This document shows, piece by piece, positions 56,241 to 64,000 of a stretch of DNA of 64,000 nt. This DNA is from CAWBAT01 sp046331665 (lineage in GTDB: Bacteria > Acidobacteriota > Terriglobia > Versatilivoradales > Versatilivoraceae). Location of the stretch: assembly GCA_046331665.1 (NCBI GenBank), contig JAXLQK010000018.1, forward strand, positions 1-64,000. Direction: 5' to 3'. A model generated the notes under the pieces. It saw nothing but the letters and a program-made list of their open reading frames with translations. It was not told the origin of the DNA and searched no databases. The first letter of the stretch is position 1, and the number at the start of each line of letters is the position of its first letter. Position numbers and translations under genes: made by a program.

Positions 56241-57578
56241 CTAAGCTTGCGGATCACTGGCTGTTGACTTCTCCAACACATGGCCCGATCGGGCGTCGAC
56301 GGTCTTCAAGGCAATCGAAAAAATCAGACCAAGAATTCCCAGAGAAGCGAACATGACCATGCTGGCTGTGTAGCTCTTTGTGTGCACACGCAGTTGGCCG
56401 TTGAGCCAGGGAAAAGTCATCAACCCGATGTTTTGAACCATGTTGGTCAGACCGAAAGCGGTCCCGACAAGCTGTGGTTTGACCACCAGCGGGACGGAGG
56501 GCCACATGGCCGCGGGTACGAAGACAAAGGCCGTACCCAACAGGCACATTGCCCACTGCGGAGGAATGTGGGTGAAGGCCAGCAACAAGTAGGAAGGGAT
56601 CATCAGGATGGAACCCAAGATCATCATGCTTGCCCTTTTGCCGATGCGGTCCACCAACTGGCCCGCAAAAGGCGCAAAGATCATCGAAGCAAAAATAATA
56701 ATGGAAGAAGTTCCAGGAGCTGTGGAAAAGAGATGCAGGAAATTGAAGAAGATGGCTTTCATAAACCCCAGCCCTTCTCCCGAGGCGCTGGGGAGCCCCC
56801 ATTTCTCTGCGAAAAAGTTGGTGGAAAGCGCTGTGAACGGAAAGATGGCGGAATAGAAAGTGACGCAGAGTAAGGTGATATACCAATACGATCGGGGAAA
56901 GTGCCGAATCTCGCCAAACTCGATTTTGTCACTGGAGGCAGCGTCGGCCATAATCAAAGCTTTCTCTCCCCGCCGGTCCAAATAGGCAAACACCAGATTC
57001 GTTCCCAGACTGGCCACGCAAAAAAAGGCGGCCGCCCAAAGCGCGGCGGACGGGCTGAAACGATCTGCAATCAGCGCTTCCGTGTTGAAGCTGAACAACG
57101 TTCCCAATCGGCAGATGGTCAGACACGCGCCAAACGCAAAAGCGAGTTCTTTTCGTTTGAACCAGCGCGTCATGATGGCGTTCTGAGCCGTAATCAACGA
57201 TTCCGAGCCCGCTCCAAACAGGAACCGGCCGACATAAGCGGTCTGGATATTAGGTGCCACTGCGACCATCGCCGCCCCCAGGGTCACAAAAATCGAAAAC
57301 AACAGGCTCGACTTCCTGGTTCCAATCCGGTCGATGAGAATGCCGCCCATGAGCAGGGTCAGAATAGCAGCGAAACTGTACGCCGAATACAGTGAGCCAA
57401 TGGAGGCCTGGTCCACTCCCCATTTCCGCATGAGTTGTTCGGGGATGGCCCCGATGCTGTCATAGGCGAAGTAACTGCCATAACTAATCAGGCTGGCAAA
57501 CAGCAAAACGGTGAAACGGTATGGGCGGCCGGAGGGATGAAACCAGTGGCTGGAGGGGAGATGGCTATCCGTCATCAC
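56241..57578 (-). CDS. MFS transporter
   Basis: A 445-residue protein with about 12 transmembrane helices. The MFS loop 2-3 motif is GGILIDRIGTRKSSLL and the equivalent between helices 8 and 9 is GQLVDRIGKRASMMIL. The N-terminus YGSYFAYDSIGAIPEQLM recalls the MFSD1-like/organic-anion branch. Substrate is unknown; position beside the rhamnose genes allows a sugar or sugar-acid role. It is on the strand opposite rhaT and may form an operon with the upstream lactonase-like gene. Confidence 0.85.
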   Translation of the reverse strand: MMTDSHLPSSHWFHPSGRPYRFTVLLFASLISYGSYFAYDSIGAIPEQLMRKWGVDQASIGSLYSAYSFAAILTLLMGGILIDRIGTRKSSLLFSIFVTLGAAMVAVAPNIQTAYVGRFLFGAGSESLITAQNAIMTRWFKRKELAFAFGACLTICRLGTLFSFNTEALIADRFSPSAALWAAAFFCVASLGTNLVFAYLDRRGEKALIMADAASSDKIEFGEIRHFPRSYWYITLLCVTFYSAIFPFTALSTNFFAEKWGLPSASGEGLGFMKAIFFNFLHLFSTAPGTSSIIIFASMIFAPFAGQLVDRIGKRASMMILGSILMIPSYLLLAFTHIPPQWAMCLLGTAFVFVPAAMWPSVPLVVKPQLVGTAFGLTNMVQNIGLMTFPWLNGQLRVHTKSYTASMVMFASLGILGLIFSIALKTVDARSGHVLEKSTASDPQA

Positions 57579-57587
57579 TTGTTGCGA

Positions 57588-57716
57588 ATGTGAAATATTT
57601 CAAAACTCGAAATGGTTGAATGGCAAAGGACGAATGCAAAATGGAAAATACCAAATTGAAGCCATCCAACGACGAGTGTCAAATGCGGAATGGCAAATGA
57701 CAACTGACAAATAAAA
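57588..57716. repeat. Degenerate aatggcaaatgac-type short repeat
   Basis: The short spacer between the lactonase-like and MFS genes is built from variants of aatggcaaa, atgcaaaatgg, aatgcggaatgg and caaatgacaa. It resembles simple repeats seen in intergenic spacers of some soil bacteria. No gene is present. Confidence 0.5.
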
Positions 57717-58919
57717 TTACGTGATATGCGCGCCTCGGGTCTCGACGTAGACTGCATAGAGAGACTGGCTTCCCGTCATGAACAACCGGTTGCGATTCGT
57801 TCCCCCGAAGCACACATTGGAGCAAATTTCGGGCAGGCGGATTTGTCCGATGCGGTCGGCATTGGGAGCGAACACATGAACCCCATCATACCCGTCGCCT
57901 ACCCAGCCGGCACTTGACCAGACATTGCCGTCCTCATCACAGCGGATCCCGTCGGAAAAGCCGGATTTGCCATTCAATTCCATATTGACGAACGTGCGTG
58001 CGTTCTTGAGGTTGCGTCCGTCAAAGTCATAGACCCAAATGATGTTTTTGGCTTCCGGATAATGGGAGCTGCCGGTATCGGCAATGTAAAGCCGCTTAAA
58101 GTCATTGGAGAAACAAATCCCGTTGGGTTTAAAGGGCTGGTCGGCAACTTTTTCAAGCTTGCCGGTTTGGGCATCGATTCGATAGACCGCTTCTTTCTGA
58201 AAAGGCTGGAACGAGCCCGTATTTGCCCGATGACCTTCATAATTGAGCAAACTCCCATAGCCGGGATCGGTAAACCAGATGGATCCGTCGTTGGGATAAA
58301 CCACGACATCATTGGGGGCATTCAAAGGTTTGCCGCCGAAATTCTCAGCCAGCACGGTGACGCTTCCGTCAAGTTCATACCTGACCACCCGATGCGTTCC
58401 ATGCTCGCAGGCAATTTGCCGTCCCTGGTAGTCGAAGGTATTTCCGTTGCTATTGTTGCTCGGATAACGAAAACGCCGCGCCACGTAGCCATCTTCCTCG
58501 AGCCAGCGCAGCTGCTCGTTATTCGGAATGTCGCTCCAGAGCAGATAACGGCCAACGCCGCTCCAGGCAGGACCTTCAGCCCACAGTGTCCCGCGATAAA
58601 GCCGCTGAATCGGCGTATTACCGATCTTGTACTTGAATCGCTTGTCCAGGACCAGGATGTCGGGATCCGGGTAGCGCTGGGGTTCGGCATCGGATCCGAA
58701 ATTTCGCGCAAAGGCCGTGGGAGCCATAGCCGTCAAGGCGGCCAGGCCGGCGGCTACGGAAAGAAAGTTCCGGCGATCGAGCTTGGTTTCCCGATCTCCC
58801 TTCGTTGGGACGAAATTCTCCTGCGATTCTGGAGCTTGCATACTGCGCATCGTCTCCCCGGAATTCTGTTTAGCATTTGAAGTGAAATCGACGAATGGTT
58901 GGAGCTGGATTCTTTCCAT
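57717..58919 (-). CDS. Tat-exported SMP-30/gluconolactonase-family lactonase
   Basis: The 400-residue frame carries a twin-arginine signal (DRRNFLSVAAGLAALTAMAP, about residues 48-67) preceded by an unusually long N-region; ATGs at residues 24 and 27 may be the real start. The six-bladed propeller follows, with metal-site residues in GTLWAEGPAW (Glu), LNAPNDVVV (Asn) and FSDGIRCDEDGNVW (Asp). The family hydrolyses sugar lactones. In this locus an aldonolactone such as rhamnonolactone would suit, although the characterised rhamnonolactonases I know of belong to another family. Export suggests periplasmic sugar oxidation. Confidence 0.85.
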   Translation of the reverse strand: MERIQLQPFVDFTSNAKQNSGETMRSMQAPESQENFVPTKGDRETKLDRRNFLSVAAGLAALTAMAPTAFARNFGSDAEPQRYPDPDILVLDKRFKYKIGNTPIQRLYRGTLWAEGPAWSGVGRYLLWSDIPNNEQLRWLEEDGYVARRFRYPSNNSNGNTFDYQGRQIACEHGTHRVVRYELDGSVTVLAENFGGKPLNAPNDVVVYPNDGSIWFTDPGYGSLLNYEGHRANTGSFQPFQKEAVYRIDAQTGKLEKVADQPFKPNGICFSNDFKRLYIADTGSSHYPEAKNIIWVYDFDGRNLKNARTFVNMELNGKSGFSDGIRCDEDGNVWSSAGWVGDGYDGVHVFAPNADRIGQIRLPEICSNVCFGGTNRNRLFMTGSQSLYAVYVETRGAHIT

Positions 58920-59110
58920 GCAGCCTCCTCTTGAAAAGTTAAGTGACGTAAGTTGCTATGACGAGCGGGCGTCCTGATTGAAAAAAGATGAATGAAGTAT
59001 TCCCTTGAAACTCTTTGGAAACAAAATCCATTGGATCAGCGGACCTGGGGCTGTAAATCCATCCGGCATACGGCCATGACGGCTTCATTCTCATGGGAAG
59101 CTATTCAGGA

Positions 59111-60325
59111 TCATTGATCCGAAGCCTGGAAGGATGGTTGAATCGGCCCAAAGGCTTCGACTCGCTCCTTGATCCTCTGCAGGCGCAGGAGATTGGCGTC
59201 CGGAGGGACGTTATCGGAAACGCCGAGAATTAGACGTTCTCCTGTTCCCAGGTTGGCGAACAACTCATCCAGATAGGCTTCAAAAGTGGCCTCATCCATT
59301 GAATCGTCGAGCAACGCGACGGCGGGAATTCCTCCCCAGATGACAATGGGGGGGGGCATGCCGGCGCGCAATTCCGCCAAACTGCAGTAGGTCATGGGGG
59401 ATGGACAAACCGATTCCGCAAGATCAAACCCGCAGCCCAGGTATTGGGACATCAAGCGGCGATTTTCGCCGTCACAGTGAGTGAGCAAGAGTCGTCCCGC
59501 TTCGTGGACGCGCCCACTCCACTTCCGAAGCCAGGGGGCAATCTCTTTTTTGAAGAAGGGCGGCGGCGTGAGGGCATCATCATAGTTCCCACCGCAGAAG
59601 AAAACCTCCGCTTTCGACTGCAAGGCCGCATTCATCGCCTTATCGAAAAAGGGGGTCATGCGTTCGGTCAATTCCGTCAGCCTCTGAGGGACATCCGCCT
59701 GGGCATAAAAAAATTCTTCCATGGGCATGAGATCATGGAGGATCAGGTGCATGGGGGAAGCCAGGGATAGACCATTAGCCACGGCCAGACCACGCGGCCC
59801 GACTCGTTCGTGAAAACGCCCGTAGGCCTCGGGAGTCGGGATGACTTCGAGGTGCTCGAAGATTTGGGCCACGGCTTCAAAGTCGTCGACGGAACGAATG
59901 GCATATTCTTTAACAAAAGGCAGAGAAATGCCGGTCCGCTTCATTTCAGCACTAAATTGCAAGTGGGTGGTGACGTCGCCCTTCGGTGTGTGAATCGTAG
60001 TGCGCAGGTTCTCGTCGTCCGCCTGAAAATCGATGGGGAAGTCATGCAACTCGATTCGATACGGATAATCGGGATGATTGTCCAGACCGAACCCCCGCAA
60101 CTGCAAATCGCGGGGATCGCGTGCCTGGGTAAAATCACCGCGAACCGCATGGCAGGCGACGTCGAGCACATCCGCAATCCCGGCCGTATGCAAACCGGCA
60201 AACTGCGGCGGTAGTTGTTGACGGGCCCGCAAAGAAATGCACCAAAGGTCCATCCGAGGAGCCCACGGGATTTTGTCTGTTGGCTCGCCTCGAATCGTCC
60301 TGAGCATCCGCTCGTAGTGTGTCAT
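59111..60325 (-). CDS. URO-D-family protein (methyltransferase-like)
   Basis: A 404-residue protein with the uroporphyrinogen decarboxylase fold: PTDKIPWAPRMDLWC at the N-terminus and a likely zinc site made by LLTHCDGENRRL (His and Cys) plus a later Cys in ESVCPSPMTYC. This His-x-Cys...Cys pattern is that of the MtaA/MtbA corrinoid methyltransferase branch and not of heme-pathway URO-D. No corrinoid protein gene is adjacent. Its role in this locus is unknown. Confidence 0.8.
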   Translation of the reverse strand: MTHYERMLRTIRGEPTDKIPWAPRMDLWCISLRARQQLPPQFAGLHTAGIADVLDVACHAVRGDFTQARDPRDLQLRGFGLDNHPDYPYRIELHDFPIDFQADDENLRTTIHTPKGDVTTHLQFSAEMKRTGISLPFVKEYAIRSVDDFEAVAQIFEHLEVIPTPEAYGRFHERVGPRGLAVANGLSLASPMHLILHDLMPMEEFFYAQADVPQRLTELTERMTPFFDKAMNAALQSKAEVFFCGGNYDDALTPPPFFKKEIAPWLRKWSGRVHEAGRLLLTHCDGENRRLMSQYLGCGFDLAESVCPSPMTYCSLAELRAGMPPPIVIWGGIPAVALLDDSMDEATFEAYLDELFANLGTGERLILGVSDNVPPDANLLRLQRIKERVEAFGPIQPSFQASDQ

Positions 60326-60793
60326 AAGCTTTCTCAGCCGAATGAGGCCGACGTCACAGCCTTGGGTAATTTCGGTTTACTCCATTTTCAATCCGGCAGC
60401 GATGCCGGATTTCTTTCCATTTCCAAATTCTTGACCCGAAATATAGCGCAGGCGGGACAATTTCAAAAGAAATGATATTGGTGCAACTCCCCCATGAAGT
60501 CGCCGGATCCTGTTTCTCTCACGCCAAGGCGTGCTGTTGAAAAGAATCCCTATATCAGCGGGCACAGCTGACCTTTTCAACTTTGGCGCCTGCTCGTTGA
60601 CAGGCTCTTGAGTTCGGGACACGCAAGAGAATACGGGCTCGGTGATGACAGCAGGACTGAGCCCTTAAATCGGGGAATTTGCAAATTCAGGGATGCAACG
60701 AAAGGCCGCTTGTTGATTCTCAACGAGTAGCTGGCCAAATCGGGATATGATAGCTTCATTTGTCATGGGGAAATTTTTTTGCGGAGGTTGCTT
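60326..60793. other. Gap with one hairpin and no gene
   Basis: A perfect 9-bp hairpin aatccggca-gcga-tgccggatt at 60390-60411, followed by T-rich sequence, lies upstream of the URO-D-family gene and could end plus-strand transcription. TATGAT (60746-60751) ahead of the GYD gene is a possible -10 box, without a good -35. Nothing else was recognised. Confidence 0.5.
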
Positions 60794-61111
60794 ATGCCTA
60801 AGTATCTTTGCCAAGCATCGTATACTGCGGAAGGGACCAAAGGGCTCCTGAAGGAAGGAGGGTCTAAGCGCAAGGCCGTTGTCGAGCAAACGATCAATGC
60901 GGCAGGCGGGAAGCTGGAAGCGTTTTATTTTGCTTTTGGAGACACGGATGTTTATTTGATCGTCGACGCTCCGGATCAGGCGACCGTAGCGGCCATTTCT
61001 CTGGCTGTCAACGCTACTGGCGCGGTGACCATCAAAACTACGCCTCTTCTGACTCCGGAGGAAGTGGATCAGGCGGTCAAGAAAACGGTCAAATATCACG
61101 CCCCCGGCTAG
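60794..61111 (+). CDS. GYD-domain protein
   Basis: A 105-residue protein starting at the ATG at 60794 behind gcggagg. It is a small single-domain ferredoxin-like fold of the GYD family, with YLCQASYTAEGTKGLLKEG and AFYFAFGDTDVYLIVDAPD. No enzymatic function is known for the family. It is a single-gene unit ending at a bidirectional terminator. Confidence 0.85.
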   Translation: MPKYLCQASYTAEGTKGLLKEGGSKRKAVVEQTINAAGGKLEAFYFAFGDTDVYLIVDAPDQATVAAISLAVNATGAVTIKTTPLLTPEEVDQAVKKTVKYHAPG

Positions 61112-61202
61112 GAAGTTTCTGGTCTTGGAAGTCGGACTAACGGTTGGGGCTTGCTGGTTCGGCCGGTATTTGGTTCAGGCCAGCGGTGGGTTGGTTTTGG
61201 AG

Positions 61203-61235
61203 AAGGCGGAATTCCTGAGAATTCCGCCTTTTTTA
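61203..61235. terminator. Bidirectional rho-independent terminator
   Basis: A perfect 12-bp stem aaggcggaattc-ctga-gaattccgcctt is followed by ttttta on the plus strand. It lies between the convergent GYD and 2-hydroxyacid dehydrogenase genes and can serve both. Confidence 0.9.
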
Positions 61236-61240
61236 TTGGC

Positions 61241-62215
61241 TTATTCGACTGAGGTGATTTGAAACAACGGAGGCAGGCCGCGCGAGGTGCGGTCAATGTT
61301 TTCAGCCACCGCTTCTCCTCGCCGCCGCGAGGTGCCAGTGGTGACACCGGCAATGTGGGGAGTAGCGATTACGTTGCTGCACTGAAGCAGAGGATGCTGG
61401 GGGTCAACCGGTTCCTTGGAAAAAACGTCGAGTCCGGCTCCCCTGAGTTTTCCTTCGCGCAAGGCTTCCGCGAGTGCCTCTTCATCGATCACCCCGCCGC
61501 GTGCGATATTGATTACCACGGCCGTCGGCTTCATTAGCTTCAGCTCGTTCCGGCTTACCATGTGACGCGTTTTGGAAGTGAGTGGAACGTGAATCGAATA
61601 GTAATCCGCCTCCTGCAGGACGCGGCCCATGTGCTCCTGGCTGCCAAAAAAGTCGAGTTGGCATTCCTGGAGGACTTCGGGCGGCGCCTGAACCATGTCG
61701 GTGGCCATGATGCGCATGCCCATGGCTTTGGCGCGCTTGGCCAGGGATCGTCCGCTGGCTCCCAGGCCCAACAGGCCGAGGGTTTTCCCTTCCAATTCAT
61801 CGTTGAGCGGATAACAGAGAATTTTGGCCTGAATGTTTTTCTGGCTCTCGGCGAAATTCTTGGCAAACAGGAGCATCAGAAAAAGGGAATGTTCGGCCAG
61901 GGCTACCGCGCTCGAGGGCCCGGGGGTGTTGGCCAGCGGGATCTTTTTCTCGAGCAGGTACCGGATGTCCACATGATCCACACCTACCCCCAGGACCTGC
62001 CATAGTTTGACCTGCGCCGCCGCACCCAGGTCGATCATCTCACGCTTGCCAAATTGCCCGCCTTGATCGACGACGACGTCCACGCCCCGGAACTGCTCCG
62101 CCTTGGGGCGGCCCGGATCGAACAATTCGATGGGCCAGCGACTACCCACTGCCTTCAGCACGTCGTCATACCAGGGATGTAATTGGTTCGGGATTCCGAG
62201 AAACAAAACTCTCAT
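61241..62215 (-). CDS. D-isomer-specific 2-hydroxyacid dehydrogenase
   Basis: A 324-residue NAD(P)-dependent dehydrogenase. The Rossmann motif is LLGLGASGRSLAKRA (about residues 145-160). The catalytic residues are R in NIARGGVIDEEAL, E in DVFSKEPVDPQHPL and H in TPHIAGVT. It resembles the phosphoglycerate/glyoxylate/hydroxypyruvate reductase branch. It is downstream of the HpcH/HpaI aldolase on the same strand. A role reducing the 2-oxoacid or lactaldehyde products of that aldolase is plausible but unproven. Confidence 0.88.
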   Translation of the reverse strand: MRVLFLGIPNQLHPWYDDVLKAVGSRWPIELFDPGRPKAEQFRGVDVVVDQGGQFGKREMIDLGAAAQVKLWQVLGVGVDHVDIRYLLEKKIPLANTPGPSSAVALAEHSLFLMLLFAKNFAESQKNIQAKILCYPLNDELEGKTLGLLGLGASGRSLAKRAKAMGMRIMATDMVQAPPEVLQECQLDFFGSQEHMGRVLQEADYYSIHVPLTSKTRHMVSRNELKLMKPTAVVINIARGGVIDEEALAEALREGKLRGAGLDVFSKEPVDPQHPLLQCSNVIATPHIAGVTTGTSRRRGEAVAENIDRTSRGLPPLFQITSVE

Positions 62216-62238
62216 TCAAACAACCTCCTTTATTCTTG

Positions 62239-62320
62239 CGAGGGGCTGGCCAGCCAGCCTCGTGGATCATTGGAGCCTGAAACGGCGCCCCTTCTCAGGC
62301 CGCCCCGCCGGGAGGGGCGG
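62239..62320 (-). promoter_or_regulatory. Two GC-rich hairpins between the aldolase and dehydrogenase genes
   Basis: cgagg(gg)ctggc-ca-gccagcctcg at 62239-62262 and ccgcccc-gccggga-ggggcgg at 62300-62320 lie in the 112-base spacer. Neither is followed by a T-tract on the minus strand, so they may be processing or stability elements that set unequal expression of the two genes. Confidence 0.4.
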
Positions 62321-62327
62321 AACGCGA

Positions 62328-63107
62328 TTACGATTGCGCTTTCCGATGAAAGGCCGCCAGGCCAGTCTTGGCCGCCTCCGCCAGAATCCCGTAGTCGGTG
62401 CTGTAGCTGATCATGGTAAATCCCTGGCTGCGACGCTGCTCCAGTTGATCGGGATTGAAAACATGAATGCCGGCACTGACTCCAGACTTTTTGGAGATGG
62501 CGAGCATCCGTTCGATGACGGCGTTGATCTCGGGATGCGGCTGCTTCATCGGGTCCAGCCCCAGAGAAAGGCACAAGTCAAACGGTCCCAAGAATAACAC
62601 ATCGACTCCGGGAACTGCAGCAATGGCTTCCATATTTTCGACGGCCTCCTTGGTCTCCAGGATCAGGCAGACCAGCAGGTTGTCGTTGGCGCGATAGAAA
62701 TAATCCTGGCTGTCGAACGAATAATGCGCCGCCCGTAGCGGGTTGTAGCCGCGTGTTCCCGCGGGAGGGTAGCGGGTGGCGCGGACGATGGCACGGGCCT
62801 CCTCGGCCGTCTTTACCATGGGGACCATTACGCCCAGGGCTCCATAATCCAGCGCCCGCTGGATAAACACCGGGTCGGCAGACGGAACCCGGACCACGGG
62901 AACAGCGTCCGTTCCGTTGACGGCCATCAGCATGTGCTCGATTTCCGCCGAGTCCAAGGCGCTGTGTTCCGTCTCGATGACAAGCCATTCCAATCCCGCG
63001 TGGGCGAGGAGCTCCGCTGCGTTGGGACTCCCCAACCCGACAAAACAGCCAAGGGAAGGTTTCCCCGCCCGAAGTTTTTCACGAACCTGGTTGGTCTTCA
63101 CGATCAC
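62328..63107 (-). CDS. HpcH/HpaI-family class II pyruvate aldolase
   Basis: A 259-residue protein starting with GTG behind aggaga. Catalytic and metal residues are seen in VIETEHSALD (His), VVRVPSAD (Arg), LILETKEAV (metal Glu) and LFLGPFDLCLSLG (metal Asp). The family cleaves 4-hydroxy-2-oxoacids to pyruvate and an aldehyde. 2-keto-3-deoxy-L-rhamnonate aldolase belongs here, and the rhamnosidase/RhaT context supports that reading. Other substrates such as 4-hydroxy-2-oxoheptanedioate cannot be excluded. Confidence 0.9.
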   Translation of the reverse strand: MIVKTNQVREKLRAGKPSLGCFVGLGSPNAAELLAHAGLEWLVIETEHSALDSAEIEHMLMAVNGTDAVPVVRVPSADPVFIQRALDYGALGVMVPMVKTAEEARAIVRATRYPPAGTRGYNPLRAAHYSFDSQDYFYRANDNLLVCLILETKEAVENMEAIAAVPGVDVLFLGPFDLCLSLGLDPMKQPHPEINAVIERMLAISKKSGVSAGIHVFNPDQLEQRRSQGFTMISYSTDYGILAEAAKTGLAAFHRKAQS

Positions 63108-63194
63108 TCTCCTGATGAGGGGTTGATTGCCTGATGGAAATCCGGGTCAGGACTGCCTCATCTCATCGCGACTTGGTACTCTTGTCAAGCTGCC

Positions 63195-63223
63195 TTGACT
63201 CTTTATTGCTGCAGAGTTACATT
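63195..63223 (+). promoter_or_regulatory. Sigma-70-type promoter for the SGNH hydrolase gene
   Basis: TTGACT (63195-63200), 17 bases and TACATT (63218-63223) give a start near 63230, about 20 bases before the ATG at 63250. It lies in the divergent spacer with the aldolase gene. Confidence 0.6.
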
Positions 63224-63249
63224 GCTGCGATGCTTTATGCGGGGGGGCG

Positions 63250-64000
63250 ATGCGGCGTCGTGCTTTTCTGAAGAATTCGTCTTTCGGGCTGGTGGCCTCG
63301 GGTAGTTCCCTCCTATTGCCACAACTACCGCTGGCCGCCCCCTCGGGCAGTCTCCCCAAGCCGAAGGATTTTAGAACGGAGCCTTTCCGGCGCATGGTGA
63401 TTTTAGGGGATAGCGCGGTTCAAGGCGGTCCCTGGCTCGAAAATCAAAAAGACCGGTATCCCGATGTGCTCGCCCGCTTGATCAACCTCTGCCAGGAAAA
63501 GCCCATCCATTACGTCAATAAAGGAATCAGCAATAACTGTATTTCCCCGCGTAGCCCTGGCTATGACCAGTCGGCCAAGCCAAGCGGCTTGGAAAGATAC
63601 AAGAAAGATGTGATCGAACGTAATCCCGATCTGTTCATCCTAGCGTATGGTATGAACGACATGCGCGCCGGGATGCCGATTCCGGAATTTCGGGAGGACA
63701 TGGCGACCATAATCCGGGATGTGCAAAAGGCCTGTCATCCTGTGACCATGCTCGTCAATGTCTATTACATCACCGGATACCGAAGCTGGTCCCCGCTGGA
63801 TAAGGGGAGCATCGAGCGGAGCCTGGCGTTCAATGACTGTATCCGCGGTCTCGCTCAGGAATATACCTGCATCCTAGCCGACGTCTGGGATTCTGAGAAG
63901 GGTACCGACTGGCTGGTTCACTACGATGGAATCCATGCCAACAAAGTCGGGAATCTTATCATCGCCAACCGAATCTTTGAAGCCCTGGCCGTGCACGCCA
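63250..64000 (+). CDS. Tat-exported SGNH/GDSL hydrolase, partial
   Basis: About 250 residues are visible before the right edge; no stop is reached. The N-terminus MRRRAFLKNSSFG is a good twin-arginine signal. GDSL blocks follow: block I ILGDSAVQG (catalytic Ser), block III AYGMNDMRAG (oxyanion Asn) and block V DGIHANKVG (catalytic Asp and His). All catalytic residues are therefore inside the window and only the C-terminus is missing. Such enzymes are often acetylxylan or rhamnogalacturonan acetylesterases, which would suit the rhamnose region, but the substrate is inferred. Confidence 0.88.
   Translation, partial: MRRRAFLKNSSFGLVASGSSLLLPQLPLAAPSGSLPKPKDFRTEPFRRMVILGDSAVQGGPWLENQKDRYPDVLARLINLCQEKPIHYVNKGISNNCISPRSPGYDQSAKPSGLERYKKDVIERNPDLFILAYGMNDMRAGMPIPEFREDMATIIRDVQKACHPVTMLVNVYYITGYRSWSPLDKGSIERSLAFNDCIRGLAQEYTCILADVWDSEKGTDWLVHYDGIHANKVGNLIIANRIFEALAVHA

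Noticed and set aside
59111..60325. hemE (uroporphyrinogen decarboxylase of heme synthesis)
   Set aside because: The His-x-Cys...Cys pattern and lack of heme genes nearby fit the methyltransferase-like branch better.

Overview
The window looks like a chromosomal segment of a Gram-negative bacterium, most likely an acidobacterium (Acidobacteriota) with moderate GC content. The evidence is a secreted VWFA protein of the acidobacterial type, a cysteine-rich insertion in RpoB that I recall from acidobacterial sequences, lipopolysaccharide genes (a MsbA-type ABC exporter and a family 9 glycosyltransferase), Tat-type signal peptides, and dispersed palindromic intergenic repeats. The taxonomic call is inference from gene content; no rRNA gene is present.

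Layout. 1-9077 holds envelope and metabolic genes: a truncated MsbA-like exporter, a repeat-filled gap, a GT9 glycosyltransferase coupled to a zinc-ribbon membrane protein, a second repeat array, a secreted amidohydrolase, polyphosphate kinase and a cyclase-family protein. 9281-29873 is one long same-strand block of information-processing genes: rplM-rpsI-rpsB-tsf-pyrH-frr, then rpsL-rpsG-fusA-tuf, then rpmG, tRNA-Trp(CCA), secE-nusG-rplK-rplA-rplJ-rplL and rpoB-rpoC, closed by a strong terminator. The str genes precede the secE-rpoC cluster, with one tuf gene at the junction.

30038-33725 carries a membrane GAF-like protein coupled to a methyltransferase, then a carboxymuconolactone decarboxylase-like protein. 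On the minus strand, 33798-36920 encodes a Tm-1-like protein, a PEP-hydrolase-family TIM barrel and an aldolase-like protein with altered active-site residues. 37061-39200 holds rnc, lepB and a small membrane-anchored protein joined by 4-base overlaps. 39214-45813 is a secreted TPR/VWFA/TPR operon. 46451-50074 encodes a 1207-residue flavoprotein that joins a GltD/NfnL-like half to a PyrK/NfnS-like half.

50240-63107 reads as a plant-polysaccharide or L-rhamnose utilisation region: a GH78 alpha-L-rhamnosidase, a short-chain dehydrogenase, a RhaT symporter, an MFS transporter, a Tat-exported SMP-30-type lactonase, a URO-D-family protein, a 2-hydroxyacid dehydrogenase and an HpcH/HpaI aldolase. 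Together these could release, import and oxidise L-rhamnose by a non-phosphorylative route, but no rhamnonate dehydratase is visible. The window ends inside a Tat-type SGNH hydrolase.

The strongest candidates for something undescribed are the 1207-residue Nfn-like fusion, the Tm-1/PEP-hydrolase/aldolase-like trio, and the TPR/VWFA/TPR secreted operon. No CRISPR array, prophage, transposase or riboswitch was recognised.
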